Source: Pedobacter terrae (GTDB lineage Bacteria; Bacteroidota; Bacteroidia; Sphingobacteriales; Sphingobacteriaceae). Taken from it: a stretch of DNA of 64,000 bases. The notes beneath the pieces were generated by a model that saw only the letters and a list, made by a program, of their open reading frames with translations, did not search any database and was not told where the DNA came from. The stretch is taken from assembly GCF_900100705.1 (NCBI RefSeq), contig NZ_FNCH01000006.1, positions 124,001-188,000 on the forward strand, read 5' to 3'. This document shows, in pieces, positions 53,229 through 61,645 of this stretch. The first letter of the stretch is position 1, and the number at the start of each line of letters is the position of its first letter. A program made the translations under genes and the position numbers.

Positions 53229-54089
53229 ATGAACCCAAATTTTAGCTTTGTCATTTTAACTTTTAATGAGCAGATTCACCTGCCCAGATTGTTAGCTTCT
53301 ATTAAAGCATTAAATGCACAAATATTCATTCTGGATAGCGGAAGTACTGATGAAACCTTGAAAATTGCAGAAAGTTATGGGGCAGAAGTAAAACAAAATC
53401 ATTTTATAAACCACCCGAAACAGTGGGATTTCGCCTTAAAAAACTTTAAAATAGAAACACCCTGGACAATTGGCCTTGATGCGGATCAGATGGTTACCCC
53501 TGAACTTTTTGAAATGCTCGCTAATTTTAATGATAATGAACATCGTGATATCAATGGTATTTATTTTAACCGGAAAAACTTTTTCCAGGGGAAATGGATC
53601 AGATTTGGCACTTATTATCCTTTTTATCTTTTAAAGATGTTCAGAACGGGAATTGGTTTCTCTGATCTTAACGAGAATATGGACCACAGGTTTATTGTTC
53701 CGGGAAAAACCGAAATCTGGAAAAAAGGCTGGATTTTGGAAGAAAACCTAAAAGAAAACGATATTTCCTTTTGGAAAGCCAAACATGAACGTTATAGTAA
53801 TCTGGTAGCGCAAGAGGAGGTCGAAAGGATGTTAAAGCTGCGTATGCAAAGTTTAAAGCCTGATGTATGGGGAAGTCCTGATGAAAAGCGGGCCTGGTTA
53901 AAACAATTGTGGTGGAAACTTCCACTCGGATTCCGTCCTTATCTTTACTTTGGCTACCGGATGTTTTTTAAACTCGGTATATTTGAAGGCCGCACCGGGA
54001 TTAAATTTCATTATCTTCAGGGTTTCTGGTTCAGGAAAACAGTAGATAGAAAAATCAAAGCAATAAAAAAGCAGAAATTACACTTGTAA
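53229..54089 (+). CDS. GT2 family glycosyltransferase, WaaE/KdtX-like
   Basis: 286 residues. FSFVILTFNEQIHLPRLLAS, ILDSGSTDETLKIAESYGAE and WTIGLDADQMVTPELFE (DADQ in place of DAD-E) are GT2 motifs; the NHPKQWDFALKN and GIYFNRKNFFQGKWIRFG blocks are typical of the WaaE/KdtX-like branch. One or two C-terminal amphipathic helices. It directly precedes the exosortase gene. Confidence 0.9.
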   Translation: MNPNFSFVILTFNEQIHLPRLLASIKALNAQIFILDSGSTDETLKIAESYGAEVKQNHFINHPKQWDFALKNFKIETPWTIGLDADQMVTPELFEMLANFNDNEHRDINGIYFNRKNFFQGKWIRFGTYYPFYLLKMFRTGIGFSDLNENMDHRFIVPGKTEIWKKGWILEENLKENDISFWKAKHERYSNLVAQEEVERMLKLRMQSLKPDVWGSPDEKRAWLKQLWWKLPLGFRPYLYFGYRMFFKLGIFEGRTGIKFHYLQGFWFRKTVDRKIKAIKKQKLHL

Positions 54090-54102
54090 ATGCCGATTAG
54101 AT

Positions 54103-54684
54103 ATGATCCAAGGACAAGCCAAAAAAGAAGCGAATAAAAAGGCCATTAAATTTTTGGTTATACTCTTTATATTGTACATCCTGTTTAGCCAGGGCAATTT
54201 GTTCATGCATAGTGTAATGACACCTGGTTCAAAATTCTACAATGCCTATATTGCCGACCACTTTAACTATATCCAGGGTTTAAAAACAGCATTAATCGTA
54301 CCCGCCGTATGGATTATTAAAGCGTTTGGCTTTTATGCCATCTATAACGAAATGGATGTAATGGTGGTTGCCGGACCTTACCTCCGAATTAACTATTCTT
54401 GTCTAGGACTTGGTGTAATGAGTTTTTTAGCTGCATTTGTACTCGCATTTCCAACTTCATGGAAATCAACCCTTAAAATGCTGTTTATCGGCATCTTAAC
54501 CATTTACATACTCAATATATTACGCATTGCAGGATTAGGTATTTTATTGGCAGTTTTTAAATCGCAGCGGAACAATTTCACCTACCATCACGAAATTTTT
54601 AATATCATTGTGTATATATGTGTATTTACCATGCTTTATTTTTGGATTAAAAGGAACAATAAATCAAAAACAGTTCAGCCATAA
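54103..54684 (+). CDS. Exosortase family protein (Bacteroidota type)
   Basis: 193-residue integral membrane protein with five to six helices and the three residues that define exosortases in the right order: Cys100 in NYSCLGLGVMSFLAAF, Arg141 in ILNILRIAGLG and His162/His163 in FTYHHEIFNIIVYI. These form the transpeptidase-like active site of the family, which cleaves C-terminal sorting signals (PEP-CTERM and analogues) at the outer face of the inner membrane. Short single-domain form, as in other Bacteroidota. It sits in an exopolysaccharide operon, the usual setting. Likely substrates are the proteins at 18320, 19779 and 20791. Which named subtype (XrtF, XrtN, XrtY and so on) applies cannot be read by eye. 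Confidence 0.88.
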   Translation: MIQGQAKKEANKKAIKFLVILFILYILFSQGNLFMHSVMTPGSKFYNAYIADHFNYIQGLKTALIVPAVWIIKAFGFYAIYNEMDVMVVAGPYLRINYSCLGLGVMSFLAAFVLAFPTSWKSTLKMLFIGILTIYILNILRIAGLGILLAVFKSQRNNFTYHHEIFNIIVYICVFTMLYFWIKRNNKSKTVQP

Positions 54685-54706
54685 GCTGCACCGCTAAAAA
54701 AATATT

Positions 54707-55261
54707 TTGTTAAAAACACAACTTCATAAAAACTTTAATACGGGCAATTTTAAAATTGGCGCCAGCAAACTGAAGCAATTCTTGTGGTATTTTACCAACA
54801 TTTTTTTCTTTAAAAGTGGGCTAATGCCAATCAGTCCAATACTCGTACTTATATTACGGTTATTCGGAGCAAAAATAGGGCAAGAGGTCCGCATAAAACC
54901 TGGTATTTATATTAAATATCCATGGAAACTGGAAATTGGTGATTATAGCTGGCTGGCAGATTGTTATATAGATAACCTGGATCAGATCAAAATCGGTAAA
55001 AACTGCTGCATTTCACAACAAGCCGTGCTCATCACAGGAAATCACAATTATACCAGTACCGATTTTGACTTAATAACTGGCCCCATTGTGCTTGAAGACG
55101 GTGCCTGGCTTGGTGCCAGCGCCAAAGTTGGCCCTGGTGTAACCTTCCGTAGCCATGCGATTTTAACGATGGGAAGTGTTGCAACGAAAAACTTAATGCC
55201 CTATAGCATTTACAAGGGTAACCCTGCAATAAAGGTTAAAGACCGTGTAATGGAAGCTTAA
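54707..55261 (+). CDS. WcaF-like left-handed beta-helix acetyltransferase
   Basis: 184 residues. Hexapeptide repeats (IGQEVRIKPGIYI, LEIGDYSWLADCYID, IKIGKNCCISQQAVL) form a beta helix, with the acetyl-CoA and catalytic-histidine region in LITGNHNYTSTDFDLITGPI and VLEDGAWLGASAKVGPGVTF. The layout matches colanic acid acetyltransferase WcaF. The start codon is TTG. Last gene of the polysaccharide operon, followed by a strong terminator. Confidence 0.9.
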   Translation: MLKTQLHKNFNTGNFKIGASKLKQFLWYFTNIFFFKSGLMPISPILVLILRLFGAKIGQEVRIKPGIYIKYPWKLEIGDYSWLADCYIDNLDQIKIGKNCCISQQAVLITGNHNYTSTDFDLITGPIVLEDGAWLGASAKVGPGVTFRSHAILTMGSVATKNLMPYSIYKGNPAIKVKDRVMEA

Positions 55262-55277
55262 TAGCATATTCATAATT

Positions 55278-55321
55278 AAAAAACCAAGCGGATTGCCAAA
55301 CAGCAATCCGCTTGGTTTTTT
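55278..55321 (+). terminator. Terminator closing the polysaccharide operon
   Basis: A 19-bp perfect stem: left arm 55278-55296 (AAAAAACCAAGCGGATTGC) and right arm 55303-55321, loop CAAACA. It begins 17 bp after the acetyltransferase stop and ends in six T. It is the strongest hairpin noted in the window. Confidence 0.95.
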
Positions 55322-55456
55322 GCGATTTCCATAAGTTGATTTATATCAATAGCTGAAGAATTCTTTAACCTTCAAAAGTACTTTATTTAAAAAATTATCA
55401 AGACATTTGCATAGTTAGTCGCATCAAACCTTTTTAAGTTAGTAAAGTTCAAATTA

Positions 55457-55852
55457 ATGAAGAATAAGTATTCCTTATCCTCCAAACTTATCTTAATTAC
55501 ATTTTTAATTGGGATAGTAAACTTGTTTTTCTATGATTATGAGAGTACGCAAGAATTTGTAGTACTTATCTTAATCCTCATCATGCGCTATGTGCTCTTT
55601 ATCCTTATTAAAAGGCGGTTTGAATGGAGCAAATATCTTTTAGTACTTATTATTTTAAGAGGCATCCATCGTTTATTTATTGTGTTTTCAGCTGTAGATG
55701 CCAGCCAGGTAACCAAAATAAACCTGATATTGCAATTAGTGTTGTCCATAATGGCTTTTGCACTCCTGTTTATTTTTCCGAAAATGAAAGAGTGGATGAA
55801 TGATAGAAGAAAATATTTTTCTCCAAATACAGTAACAAATCCACAACATTAG
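55457..55852 (+). CDS. Small membrane protein, uncharacterised
   Basis: 131 residues with about four hydrophobic segments (SLSSKLILITFLIGIVNLFF, FVVLILILIMRYVLFILI, YLLVLIILRGIHRLFIVF and INLILQLVLSIMAFALLF), separated by short basic loops, and a charged C-terminal tail (KEWMNDRRKYF). No family recognised. It lies past the operon terminator, so it is separately transcribed. A role beside the exosortase is possible but nothing shows it. Confidence 0.7.
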   Translation: MKNKYSLSSKLILITFLIGIVNLFFYDYESTQEFVVLILILIMRYVLFILIKRRFEWSKYLLVLIILRGIHRLFIVFSAVDASQVTKINLILQLVLSIMAFALLFIFPKMKEWMNDRRKYFSPNTVTNPQH

Positions 55853-56042
55853 TTTGTTCTATTTCTTACCAGAATCTACGCGATCAAGCAAAACATGCTG
55901 ACCGATTTATTGCTGATTTATCTTTAATCAAGCATGGTGAGCAACATTAAATCGATCATATTTAATGAAAAATGGTATCCTAAACCGCCCCAACTACTTT
56001 ATTTCAGCGAAAAAGCCTATAATTGCCTATAAAGCAAATAAC

Positions 56043-56738
56043 ATGAATGTCATCCTCGCCTCTACCTCCACACTCTTCGGCGGCAATTACCTCGAATACC
56101 TAAAAGATGAGTTAATTACACTCTTTGCCGGAATAAATGAAATTATTTTTATCCCTTTTGCAAGGCCAGGAGGTATTTCGCATGAAGAATATACGATTAA
56201 AGCACGAGATTTTTTCGCTCAACTTAATATTGGCGTTAAAGGCCTGCATGAATTTGATAATCCCGTTAGCGCAATCAATGAAGCCAATGGATATTTTACA
56301 GGTGGGGGAAATACCTTTTTGCTGGTAAAAACACTTCATGATCTGGGTATAATGGCGCATCTGAGTGACAATATCAGAAAGGGCAAACCTTATTTGGGCT
56401 GTAGTGCAGGAAGCAACATCGGCGGACTAAATATGAAAACCACCAATGACATGCCTATTGTTTATCCTTCTTCTTTTGATTGTATGGGTTTGGTTCCTTT
56501 TAACCTTAATCCTCACTATCTGGACCCAAATCCGGAATTAAAACATAACGGAGAAACCAGGGAAACCAGGATTATGGAATTTCTTACACAGAATAACGTC
56601 AAAGTAATAGGCTTACGCGAAGGCAACTGGATCAGAATATTGGGTGACAAAATCACTACAGAAGGCAGTGAAAATACCAGGATTTTTGAAGCAGAAAAAG
56701 CCCCATATGAATGTCCGCCCGGCAGTTCGCTATTGTAA
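56043..56738 (+). CDS. pepE: Peptidase E, alpha-aspartyl dipeptidase (family S51)
   Basis: Cytoplasmic serine peptidase hydrolysing Asp-Xaa dipeptides. The nucleophile lies in PYLGCSAGSNIGGL; the other triad residues are expected from the DMPIVYPSSFDCMGLVPFNL region (Asp) and LNPHYLDPNPEL (His). YFTGGGNTFLLVKTL is the conserved turn. The frame opens at 55965, but the ATG at 56043 (MNVILASTSTLFGG) matches the family start and gives 231 residues, as in E. coli. Confidence 0.9.
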   Translation: MNVILASTSTLFGGNYLEYLKDELITLFAGINEIIFIPFARPGGISHEEYTIKARDFFAQLNIGVKGLHEFDNPVSAINEANGYFTGGGNTFLLVKTLHDLGIMAHLSDNIRKGKPYLGCSAGSNIGGLNMKTTNDMPIVYPSSFDCMGLVPFNLNPHYLDPNPELKHNGETRETRIMEFLTQNNVKVIGLREGNWIRILGDKITTEGSENTRIFEAEKAPYECPPGSSLL

Positions 56739-56769
56739 TTTATTATACGGCCAGCTATAAATAAACACA

Positions 56770-56817
56770 AATTGCTACAAGTTATGATAAACTTAACATC
56801 ATCAACTTGTAGCAATT
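56770..56817. terminator. Terminator between pepE and the MFS gene
   Basis: AATTGCTACAAGTT (56770-56783) pairs with AACTTGTAGCAATT (56804-56817), a 14-bp stem with a 20-base loop, followed by a T-rich ATTTTTAT. It lies between convergent genes. Confidence 0.85.
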
Positions 56818-56862
56818 ATTTTTATACTGTGTTTAGAAAGGACGATCCTAAAATATTTTTAA

Positions 56863-58134
56863 TTATGCTACCACAGCATTGGTCTTTTTTCGCGAACGCA
56901 GGTATATCACCAATCCGCCAAAAGCTACAATTAATATGATGGGGATAATTAATGTAGCCCGCAGAATTTCAGGACCCGCCAGATTTTTGGCATTCGCCAG
57001 CGCCAGCGCATATTCAGAATTTTCAGGCGCTTTTAAATAAGCATCAAACGAGGCACCAGCTGGTAGATGTTTAACAATCAGGCTATCATAAAAACTACCC
57101 ATAAACATCGTATAAACAGAAACCGCAAACATCCCGGCACCGCCCATTAGGTTTAAGCCAAGTGCGCCCGATTTAGGAACATTTTCAGCCACAAAACCGA
57201 TCATAGTTGGCCAGAAATAACACACGCCGATACCGAAAACAATTGCGGCGAAAAAAACTGAATTTCCTGTAAAAGTGCTCAGCATATAAAGTCCGGCCGC
57301 AGCAAATATGGCAGATAAAAGCAGTACACCCTGAGGAGCAAGACGGTGTACCACAGGCTCGGCAAAACCTCGTCCAATTACCATGATACCCGTTGTAAGC
57401 GTAAGTAATAAAATGGCATTGTCTGTCACATTTTTAAGCAGTAAGCCTATCCATTGCCCTGTAAATAACTCCGTAATGGCCGTACCGAACATGCAGATAA
57501 ACATAAAAATAAACAAGGGAGAAAGTACTGCTTTATACATATCTGAACTGGAATAACCAGATGATACCCTTTCGGTAACAGGAAAATCCAGTTTTGAAAA
57601 CAAGTATCCGTAAATTAAGGTAGGGATAATCATCATTGCCACCTGCACCTTCCAGCCTAACCCGAGATGAACAAACAGGGTAACCAGCAATGTACCGATT
57701 ACAATGCCTCCAGGAAACCATAAGTGGAAATGATTTAACTTAGTTGTTTTATTCTCCGGGTATAAAGAGGCAACCAATGGATTACAGGCAGCCTCTACAG
57801 TACCATTGGCAATACCAACAAGCAGCGTGGATAAAAACAGGCTCCAGTAACCCTGCGCAAAAATGGTAAGGATAATCCCGGCCAGGTGAAAGATAAAGGC
57901 CATGACCAGCAAACGTTTCATGCCGATCATATCAACTACAAATCCTCCGACCACAATGGCGAGTGGGAAACCCCAAAAGGCAGCAGCCGTAATGGTGCCC
58001 AATTGGGCAGTACTTAATTGAAAATCGACTCCCAGTTGGTTCATGATTCCGGCGCGGATACCGAAAGAAAGGGAGGTGACGAGTAAGGCAAGGCAACTTG
58101 CCCAGAATAGTTTTGAGGTTTGAATGTTAAGCAT
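56863..58134 (-). CDS. Major facilitator superfamily sugar transporter (FucP-like topology)
   Basis: 423 residues with about twelve membrane helices. The N-terminal half shows LSTAQLGTITAAAFWGFPLA, then DMIGMKRLLVMAFIFHLAGI, the loop-2/3 basic motif of the MFS, and GIANGTVEAACNPLVASLYP, which resembles fucose/glucose-galactose permeases. HFHLWFPGGIVIGTLLV is also typical of that group. Substrate is most likely a sugar, not proven. A FucP-type role would connect with the two fucosyltransferases, but this is only suggestive. Confidence 0.82.
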   Translation of the reverse strand: MLNIQTSKLFWASCLALLVTSLSFGIRAGIMNQLGVDFQLSTAQLGTITAAAFWGFPLAIVVGGFVVDMIGMKRLLVMAFIFHLAGIILTIFAQGYWSLFLSTLLVGIANGTVEAACNPLVASLYPENKTTKLNHFHLWFPGGIVIGTLLVTLFVHLGLGWKVQVAMMIIPTLIYGYLFSKLDFPVTERVSSGYSSSDMYKAVLSPLFIFMFICMFGTAITELFTGQWIGLLLKNVTDNAILLLTLTTGIMVIGRGFAEPVVHRLAPQGVLLLSAIFAAAGLYMLSTFTGNSVFFAAIVFGIGVCYFWPTMIGFVAENVPKSGALGLNLMGGAGMFAVSVYTMFMGSFYDSLIVKHLPAGASFDAYLKAPENSEYALALANAKNLAGPEILRATLIIPIILIVAFGGLVIYLRSRKKTNAVVA

Positions 58135-58227
58135 AAGCTCAGATTTAGTTTATAATTGGTTTAAATTTTAGAATAAAGTAAGATTTTTAGCAAAAAATCT
58201 CATCTACAAATACTATGTCCTGCTATT

Positions 58228-58450
58228 TTAATAGGAACCCAGTTTTTTAAACCAGTCTGCTAATTTAGTGAGTTGGCGCTCCTCCATTTTTATTGGAATA
58301 TTTGGTTTTGTAACACGCAAAAAAGCAATGTTATCATTAGATGATGATCGTTAAACGCCATAATAATAAACAATTGAATCGATTAATGCAATGGCTAACG
58401 ATAAACTTTGTTCTTTTGCCTGTGAGATCTGATCAGTTAGCGGATTGAAA
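58228..58450 (-). pseudogene. Remnant coding sequence with an internal stop, family unknown
   Basis: On the minus strand one frame reads IFNPLTDQISQAKEQSLSLA and IALIDSIVYYYGV, meets a TAA, and continues with SSSNDNIAFLRVTKPNIPIK and MEERQLTKLADWFKKLGSY to the stop at 58228-58230. The composition is protein-like on both sides of the stop and no start codon remains. It looks like the end of a decayed gene. I could not name the family. The region up to 58537 holds nothing else recognisable. Confidence 0.4.
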
Positions 58451-58537
58451 ATACGATGGTGTTACGGAACGATAAATTTGATTTTCTCCGTGTTAATCTA
58501 TAAATTGAGGCGGAATCTTACAACTCCTTTAATCGTT

Positions 58538-59287
58538 ATGAAAAGATATCTTTTTATTATCCTTTTAGCAATCTCTTTTTCTGTTCATGCACAGCCTAAC
58601 GCCGCGAATTACAAATATATTATTGTACCAGAGAAATTCAGTTTTCTCAAACAGATTAACCAATATGGCTTAAATACCCTTACGAAAGCTTTTTTTGAAG
58701 ATAAAGGTTTTAGGGTATATTTTGACAATACTGAAATACCCGAAGAAATTGCAGCTGACAGATGTAAAGCACTGGTAGTAGACCTGCAGGAAAAAAACAG
58801 CATGTTTGTGACCAATGTCAGCCTGTTACTTAAAGATTGTAAAGGCGCTGTAGTGCTAAAGAGCAAGGAAGGTAAAAGCAGGGAAAAAGAATATGCAACT
58901 TCTTATAATGATGCCTTAAGAGACGCTTTTACATCTTTTAACGATTTGAAGTATGTAGCAGGTAGCCCCACCCCGACCACCAGCGCAGTACCATCCAATA
59001 CGAACACGGAGACCAAAACAATACCTGTACCTGCTGATCAGCCTTTGGCTACCAAAACAGAAAAACAAGAAGCGCTATTATATGCGCAAGCAATAAGTAA
59101 TGGCTACCAACTGATCGATGCAACACCAAAAATTGTAATGACCTTACTCAAAACCTCAGTTGAGGATTGCTATATTTCGAACAACGGAAACGCTAACGGC
59201 ATCGTTATAAAAAAGAATGGAACATGGTTTTTCGAATATTATAAAAACAACGTTCTGGTTTCAGAAAAACTATCCATAAAATTCTAG
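58538..59287 (+). CDS. Secreted or periplasmic protein, uncharacterised
   Basis: 249 residues. The frame opens at 58445, but the ATG at 58538 gives a clean signal peptide, MKRYLFIILLAISFSVHAQ. The mature part starts ANYKYIIVPEKFSFLKQINQ and has an alpha/beta first half, a Pro/Thr-rich linker (SPTPTTSAVPSNTNTE) and a short C-terminal domain ending in YYKNNVLVSEKLSIKF. No family recognised. Confidence 0.75.
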   Translation: MKRYLFIILLAISFSVHAQPNAANYKYIIVPEKFSFLKQINQYGLNTLTKAFFEDKGFRVYFDNTEIPEEIAADRCKALVVDLQEKNSMFVTNVSLLLKDCKGAVVLKSKEGKSREKEYATSYNDALRDAFTSFNDLKYVAGSPTPTTSAVPSNTNTETKTIPVPADQPLATKTEKQEALLYAQAISNGYQLIDATPKIVMTLLKTSVEDCYISNNGNANGIVIKKNGTWFFEYYKNNVLVSEKLSIKF

Positions 59288-59358
59288 TCTCTATATTTTA
59301 GGAATCAAGCCAGAAAAATACAATTTAGCAGCTTTTTGATTAAAGAAAAGTGTTTATA

Positions 59359-59652
59359 CTATCTAATGAAAAAACGCTGTACCAATTCCTCCCATTCCTG
59401 CTCCAATGATAATTGCGGCCTTTTCTCTCCTGCTTTGGCGTACCAATAATCTGCATTCCATAAATCGCCTTCTTTACGGTATAGGTAGGCATGAATGCGG
59501 GCAGAGGAAGTATCGCTTAAATGGTCAACCTGGTTATGGGCAGCATTCCAATCTCCTTTAGCATCGTACCAGAGTGCCCGAAGCTGAACAGAAAAATGGC
59601 TATCCGGACTGTCTTTTTCTAATGACTTTTTAAATTCAGCTATATTCTTCAT
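59359..59652 (-). CDS. Small helical protein, TPR-like, uncharacterised
   Basis: 97 residues, Trp- and His-rich and mostly helical: VQLRALWYDAKGDWNAAHNQ and IHAYLYRKEGDLWNADYWYA look like two tetratricopeptide-type helical pairs. No signal peptide. Such single small proteins occur in many Bacteroidota with no known function. It is convergent with the gene at 58538. Confidence 0.65.
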   Translation of the reverse strand: MKNIAEFKKSLEKDSPDSHFSVQLRALWYDAKGDWNAAHNQVDHLSDTSSARIHAYLYRKEGDLWNADYWYAKAGEKRPQLSLEQEWEELVQRFFIR

Positions 59653-59827
59653 TATCTTCTGATTTGTTTTTAAAAATTATACAAAATAAACGTAAAACTC
59701 CTATTAGGCATCTGTTTTTTTTAATTAATATTTTGTGGCCTTCCACACTTAGAATTAATAACACAAAATCTTGAATAACAATCACTTAAATAATAGAAAA
59801 TCACTTTATGATGTTCAATTAATGTCC

Positions 59828-59835
59828 TATTTTTG
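59828..59835 (+). promoter_or_regulatory. Promoter -7 box of the PRC-barrel gene
   Basis: TATTTTTG, exact TAnnTTTG, about 100 bp before the chosen start at 59929. The spelling CCTATTTTTG is repeated before the MscS gene at 61646. Confidence 0.5.
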
Positions 59836-59928
59836 TAATCTGCCTCCCCAATTTAAAAAACCATCTTCTGATAAACTTGTTGTAAAAATGGGCTCAGGTT
59901 ACGAATGGCCCCTTTAAAAAAAGCAATT

Positions 59929-60438
59929 ATGGATTCAGGAACTATTGTATACAGCAATTTAGAAGAGCTCTCAAAAAGTAATTATCAATTAACAGACGGC
60001 GAGGCCGACATTAAAGGATGGCCAGTAAGAAATGAAGCAGGTAATTCAGTTGGAAAGGTGCGCGATCTCCTGTTTGATCCCGAGCAAAATGCAATTCGCT
60101 ACGTAATTGTGGAGCTTGTTGATATGGGGGAAGATTTGGATGAAAAAGCTGTACTGATACCTATTGGTCTTGCAAATTTAGGTGAAGATAAAAAAGAGGT
60201 TATTTTACCGGATATTCACCTAGATCAATTCAGGGCAATGCCAAGATATATTATTGGTGAGGTTACTCCTCAAATGGAAAATGAGATTCGCTACATCATC
60301 GGAAGCCCGGCGGCATTGCGAATGGAAGATGAAATTGTAGAGATAGACCGTGCAAACTTTTATCGTCATCACCATTTTGATCGGAATAGTTTTCCTGATC
60401 AAAATCCTCGCAATCAGGATACTGATCCATTAATTTAA
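59929..60438 (+). CDS. PRC-barrel domain protein
   Basis: 169 residues from the ATG at 59929 (MDSGTIVYSNLEELSKS); an ATG at 59905 is less likely. A PRC-barrel spans about residues 25-95: GWPVRNEAGNSVGKVRDLLF, then NAIRYVIVELVDMGEDLDEK and VLIPIGLANLGEDKKEVILP. The C-terminus is His/Asp-rich (FYRHHHFDRNSFPDQNP). PRC-barrel proteins of this kind are often stress related; no specific partner is visible here. Confidence 0.85.
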   Translation: MDSGTIVYSNLEELSKSNYQLTDGEADIKGWPVRNEAGNSVGKVRDLLFDPEQNAIRYVIVELVDMGEDLDEKAVLIPIGLANLGEDKKEVILPDIHLDQFRAMPRYIIGEVTPQMENEIRYIIGSPAALRMEDEIVEIDRANFYRHHHFDRNSFPDQNPRNQDTDPLI

Positions 60439-60489
60439 CAATTAGATCGGAATTGATGTAGATGCATCGATAACAGACTTATCATCTAA

Positions 60490-60530
60490 CAAAACGGGAG
60501 CTTTCGATCAGAAAGCTCCCGTTTTGTTTT
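60490..60530 (+). terminator. Terminator after the PRC-barrel gene
   Basis: CAAAACGGGAGCTTTC (60490-60505) pairs perfectly with GAAAGCTCCCGTTTTG (60511-60526), loop GATCA, followed by TTTT. The gap from here to 60690 holds nothing recognisable. Confidence 0.93.
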
Positions 60531-60691
60531 AAATTTATTTATTCGCCCCTTCCTATAATAAAGTTTAATTATTTAACCGTGGCTAATCGTGATCATAACA
60601 CCCCTTCAAAAAAAGACCATCGTTGGCCCGATTTTTAAACCCGTTCGTCGAGAATTAAGCTGTGTTGGTATAATTAAGGATTTTCTGCTGC

Positions 60692-60714
60692 AACGTTTTG
60701 TATATAACGACGTC
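60692..60714 (+). promoter_or_regulatory. Probable ECF-sigma promoter of the gene at 60764
   Basis: AAC (60692-60694, within GCAACGTTTT) followed after exactly 16 bp by CGTC (60711-60714, within CGTCTTATC). AAC-N16-CGTC is the general pattern of ECF sigma factor promoters. The predicted start leaves about 40 bases of leader before the ATG. Confidence 0.6.
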
Positions 60715-60763
60715 TTATCTACAAAACAACAACAAAATATACAAAAATATAAATAACAGCATT

Positions 60764-61363
60764 ATGAAAACCTCCATCAAAACTTTAACAAAATCAGTGT
60801 TAGCAGCAATCATTTTAACTTCTGCTATTTTTTCAACAAATGTAATGGCAGGCGAGAAACAGCCAATCAAAATGTCGGCACCTAAAAATATCAGCAAGGT
60901 TATTGTTAGTGGAAATGTAGAAATTACATTAATACAAGGACAAAAAGAAAGTGTAAGCTATAATGATGATAACACCGGTAGCGTTAAAGTGATGCAGGAC
61001 GGACATGCACTAAAAATCACTTCAGTTGATGGGAATGTAGCAAAGATTACCGTGTATGTAAAGAATATCTATAGAGTGCAGGCTTCCGAAAATGCAGTAG
61101 TAAAAACTACAGGCAAACTGGATACAAAATACCTGCAATTATTCTTAAAAGGAAATGCTGTGGCAGAGATAAACTCCAATACAGAAAGTTTATATACTGT
61201 AATTGAAGGGCGTGCAGATTTAAAATTAAGTGGTGCAACTCAAGAACATATCCTGGTAATGGGAAGCACGCCAAAACTTAATCTAGACAGATTTGCTGCG
61301 CTGAAAACGCAAATGAGCTCACCAGCAGCCGAAACAACACAAACTGCTTCGTTAGCAAAATAA
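60764..61363 (+). CDS. Secreted auto-transporter adhesin-like (GIN/DUF2807-type) protein
   Basis: 199 residues from the ATG at 60764. Signal peptide MKTSIKTLTKSVLAAIILTS, then SAIFSTNVMA. The mature part opens ISKVIVSGNVEITLIQGQKE, the start typical of head GIN (DUF2807) domains, followed by beta-helix-like repeats (ALKITSVDGNVAKITVYVKN and LQLFLKGNAVAEINSNTESL). Function unknown; proteins of this type are often under stress or ECF control in Bacteroidota, which fits the promoter noted. Confidence 0.8.
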   Translation: MKTSIKTLTKSVLAAIILTSAIFSTNVMAGEKQPIKMSAPKNISKVIVSGNVEITLIQGQKESVSYNDDNTGSVKVMQDGHALKITSVDGNVAKITVYVKNIYRVQASENAVVKTTGKLDTKYLQLFLKGNAVAEINSNTESLYTVIEGRADLKLSGATQEHILVMGSTPKLNLDRFAALKTQMSSPAAETTQTASLAK

Positions 61364-61380
61364 TTACTTAATAAAATTGA

Positions 61381-61413
61381 AAAAGGCGGCAAAAATAATT
61401 TTGCCGCTTTTTT
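61381..61413 (+). terminator. Terminator after the GIN-type gene
   Basis: GCGGCAAAA (61386-61394) pairs with TTTTGCCGC (61399-61407) around a 4-base loop, with flanking A and a long T run. Confidence 0.9.
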
Positions 61414-61589
61414 TTGTTCAATGTATTGGCAAAAGTTAGGCGCTATATATTTTCTTAGCTCTGCTCAATATAACAGCTTTCTACAGTACTGTCATCAGCT
61501 AAAATGTAACCTGTTGAATGTAAATTAGACATTCGCCATCTGCATGTATTCGCTATTATATTAGCCATAAAGAAGTCAATTCTAATCCC

Positions 61590-61597
61590 TATTTTTG
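61590..61597 (+). promoter_or_regulatory. Promoter -7 box of the MscS-family gene
   Basis: TATTTTTG, exact TAnnTTTG, 49 bp before the ATG at 61646. Confidence 0.5.
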
Positions 61598-61645
61598 AAA
61601 AACTAAATGCCTCATAAAAGATATATTCAATACTGCTTAAGCTAG

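Noticed and set aside
55457..55852. Small membrane protein as an exosortase-associated partner
   Set aside because: It is near the exosortase gene and of suitable size, but a strong terminator separates them and I recognise no family motif.
60698..60763. Upstream in-frame extension of the GIN-type protein
   Set aside because: The extension would cover the predicted promoter and leader, and the ATG at 60764 begins a clean signal peptide.
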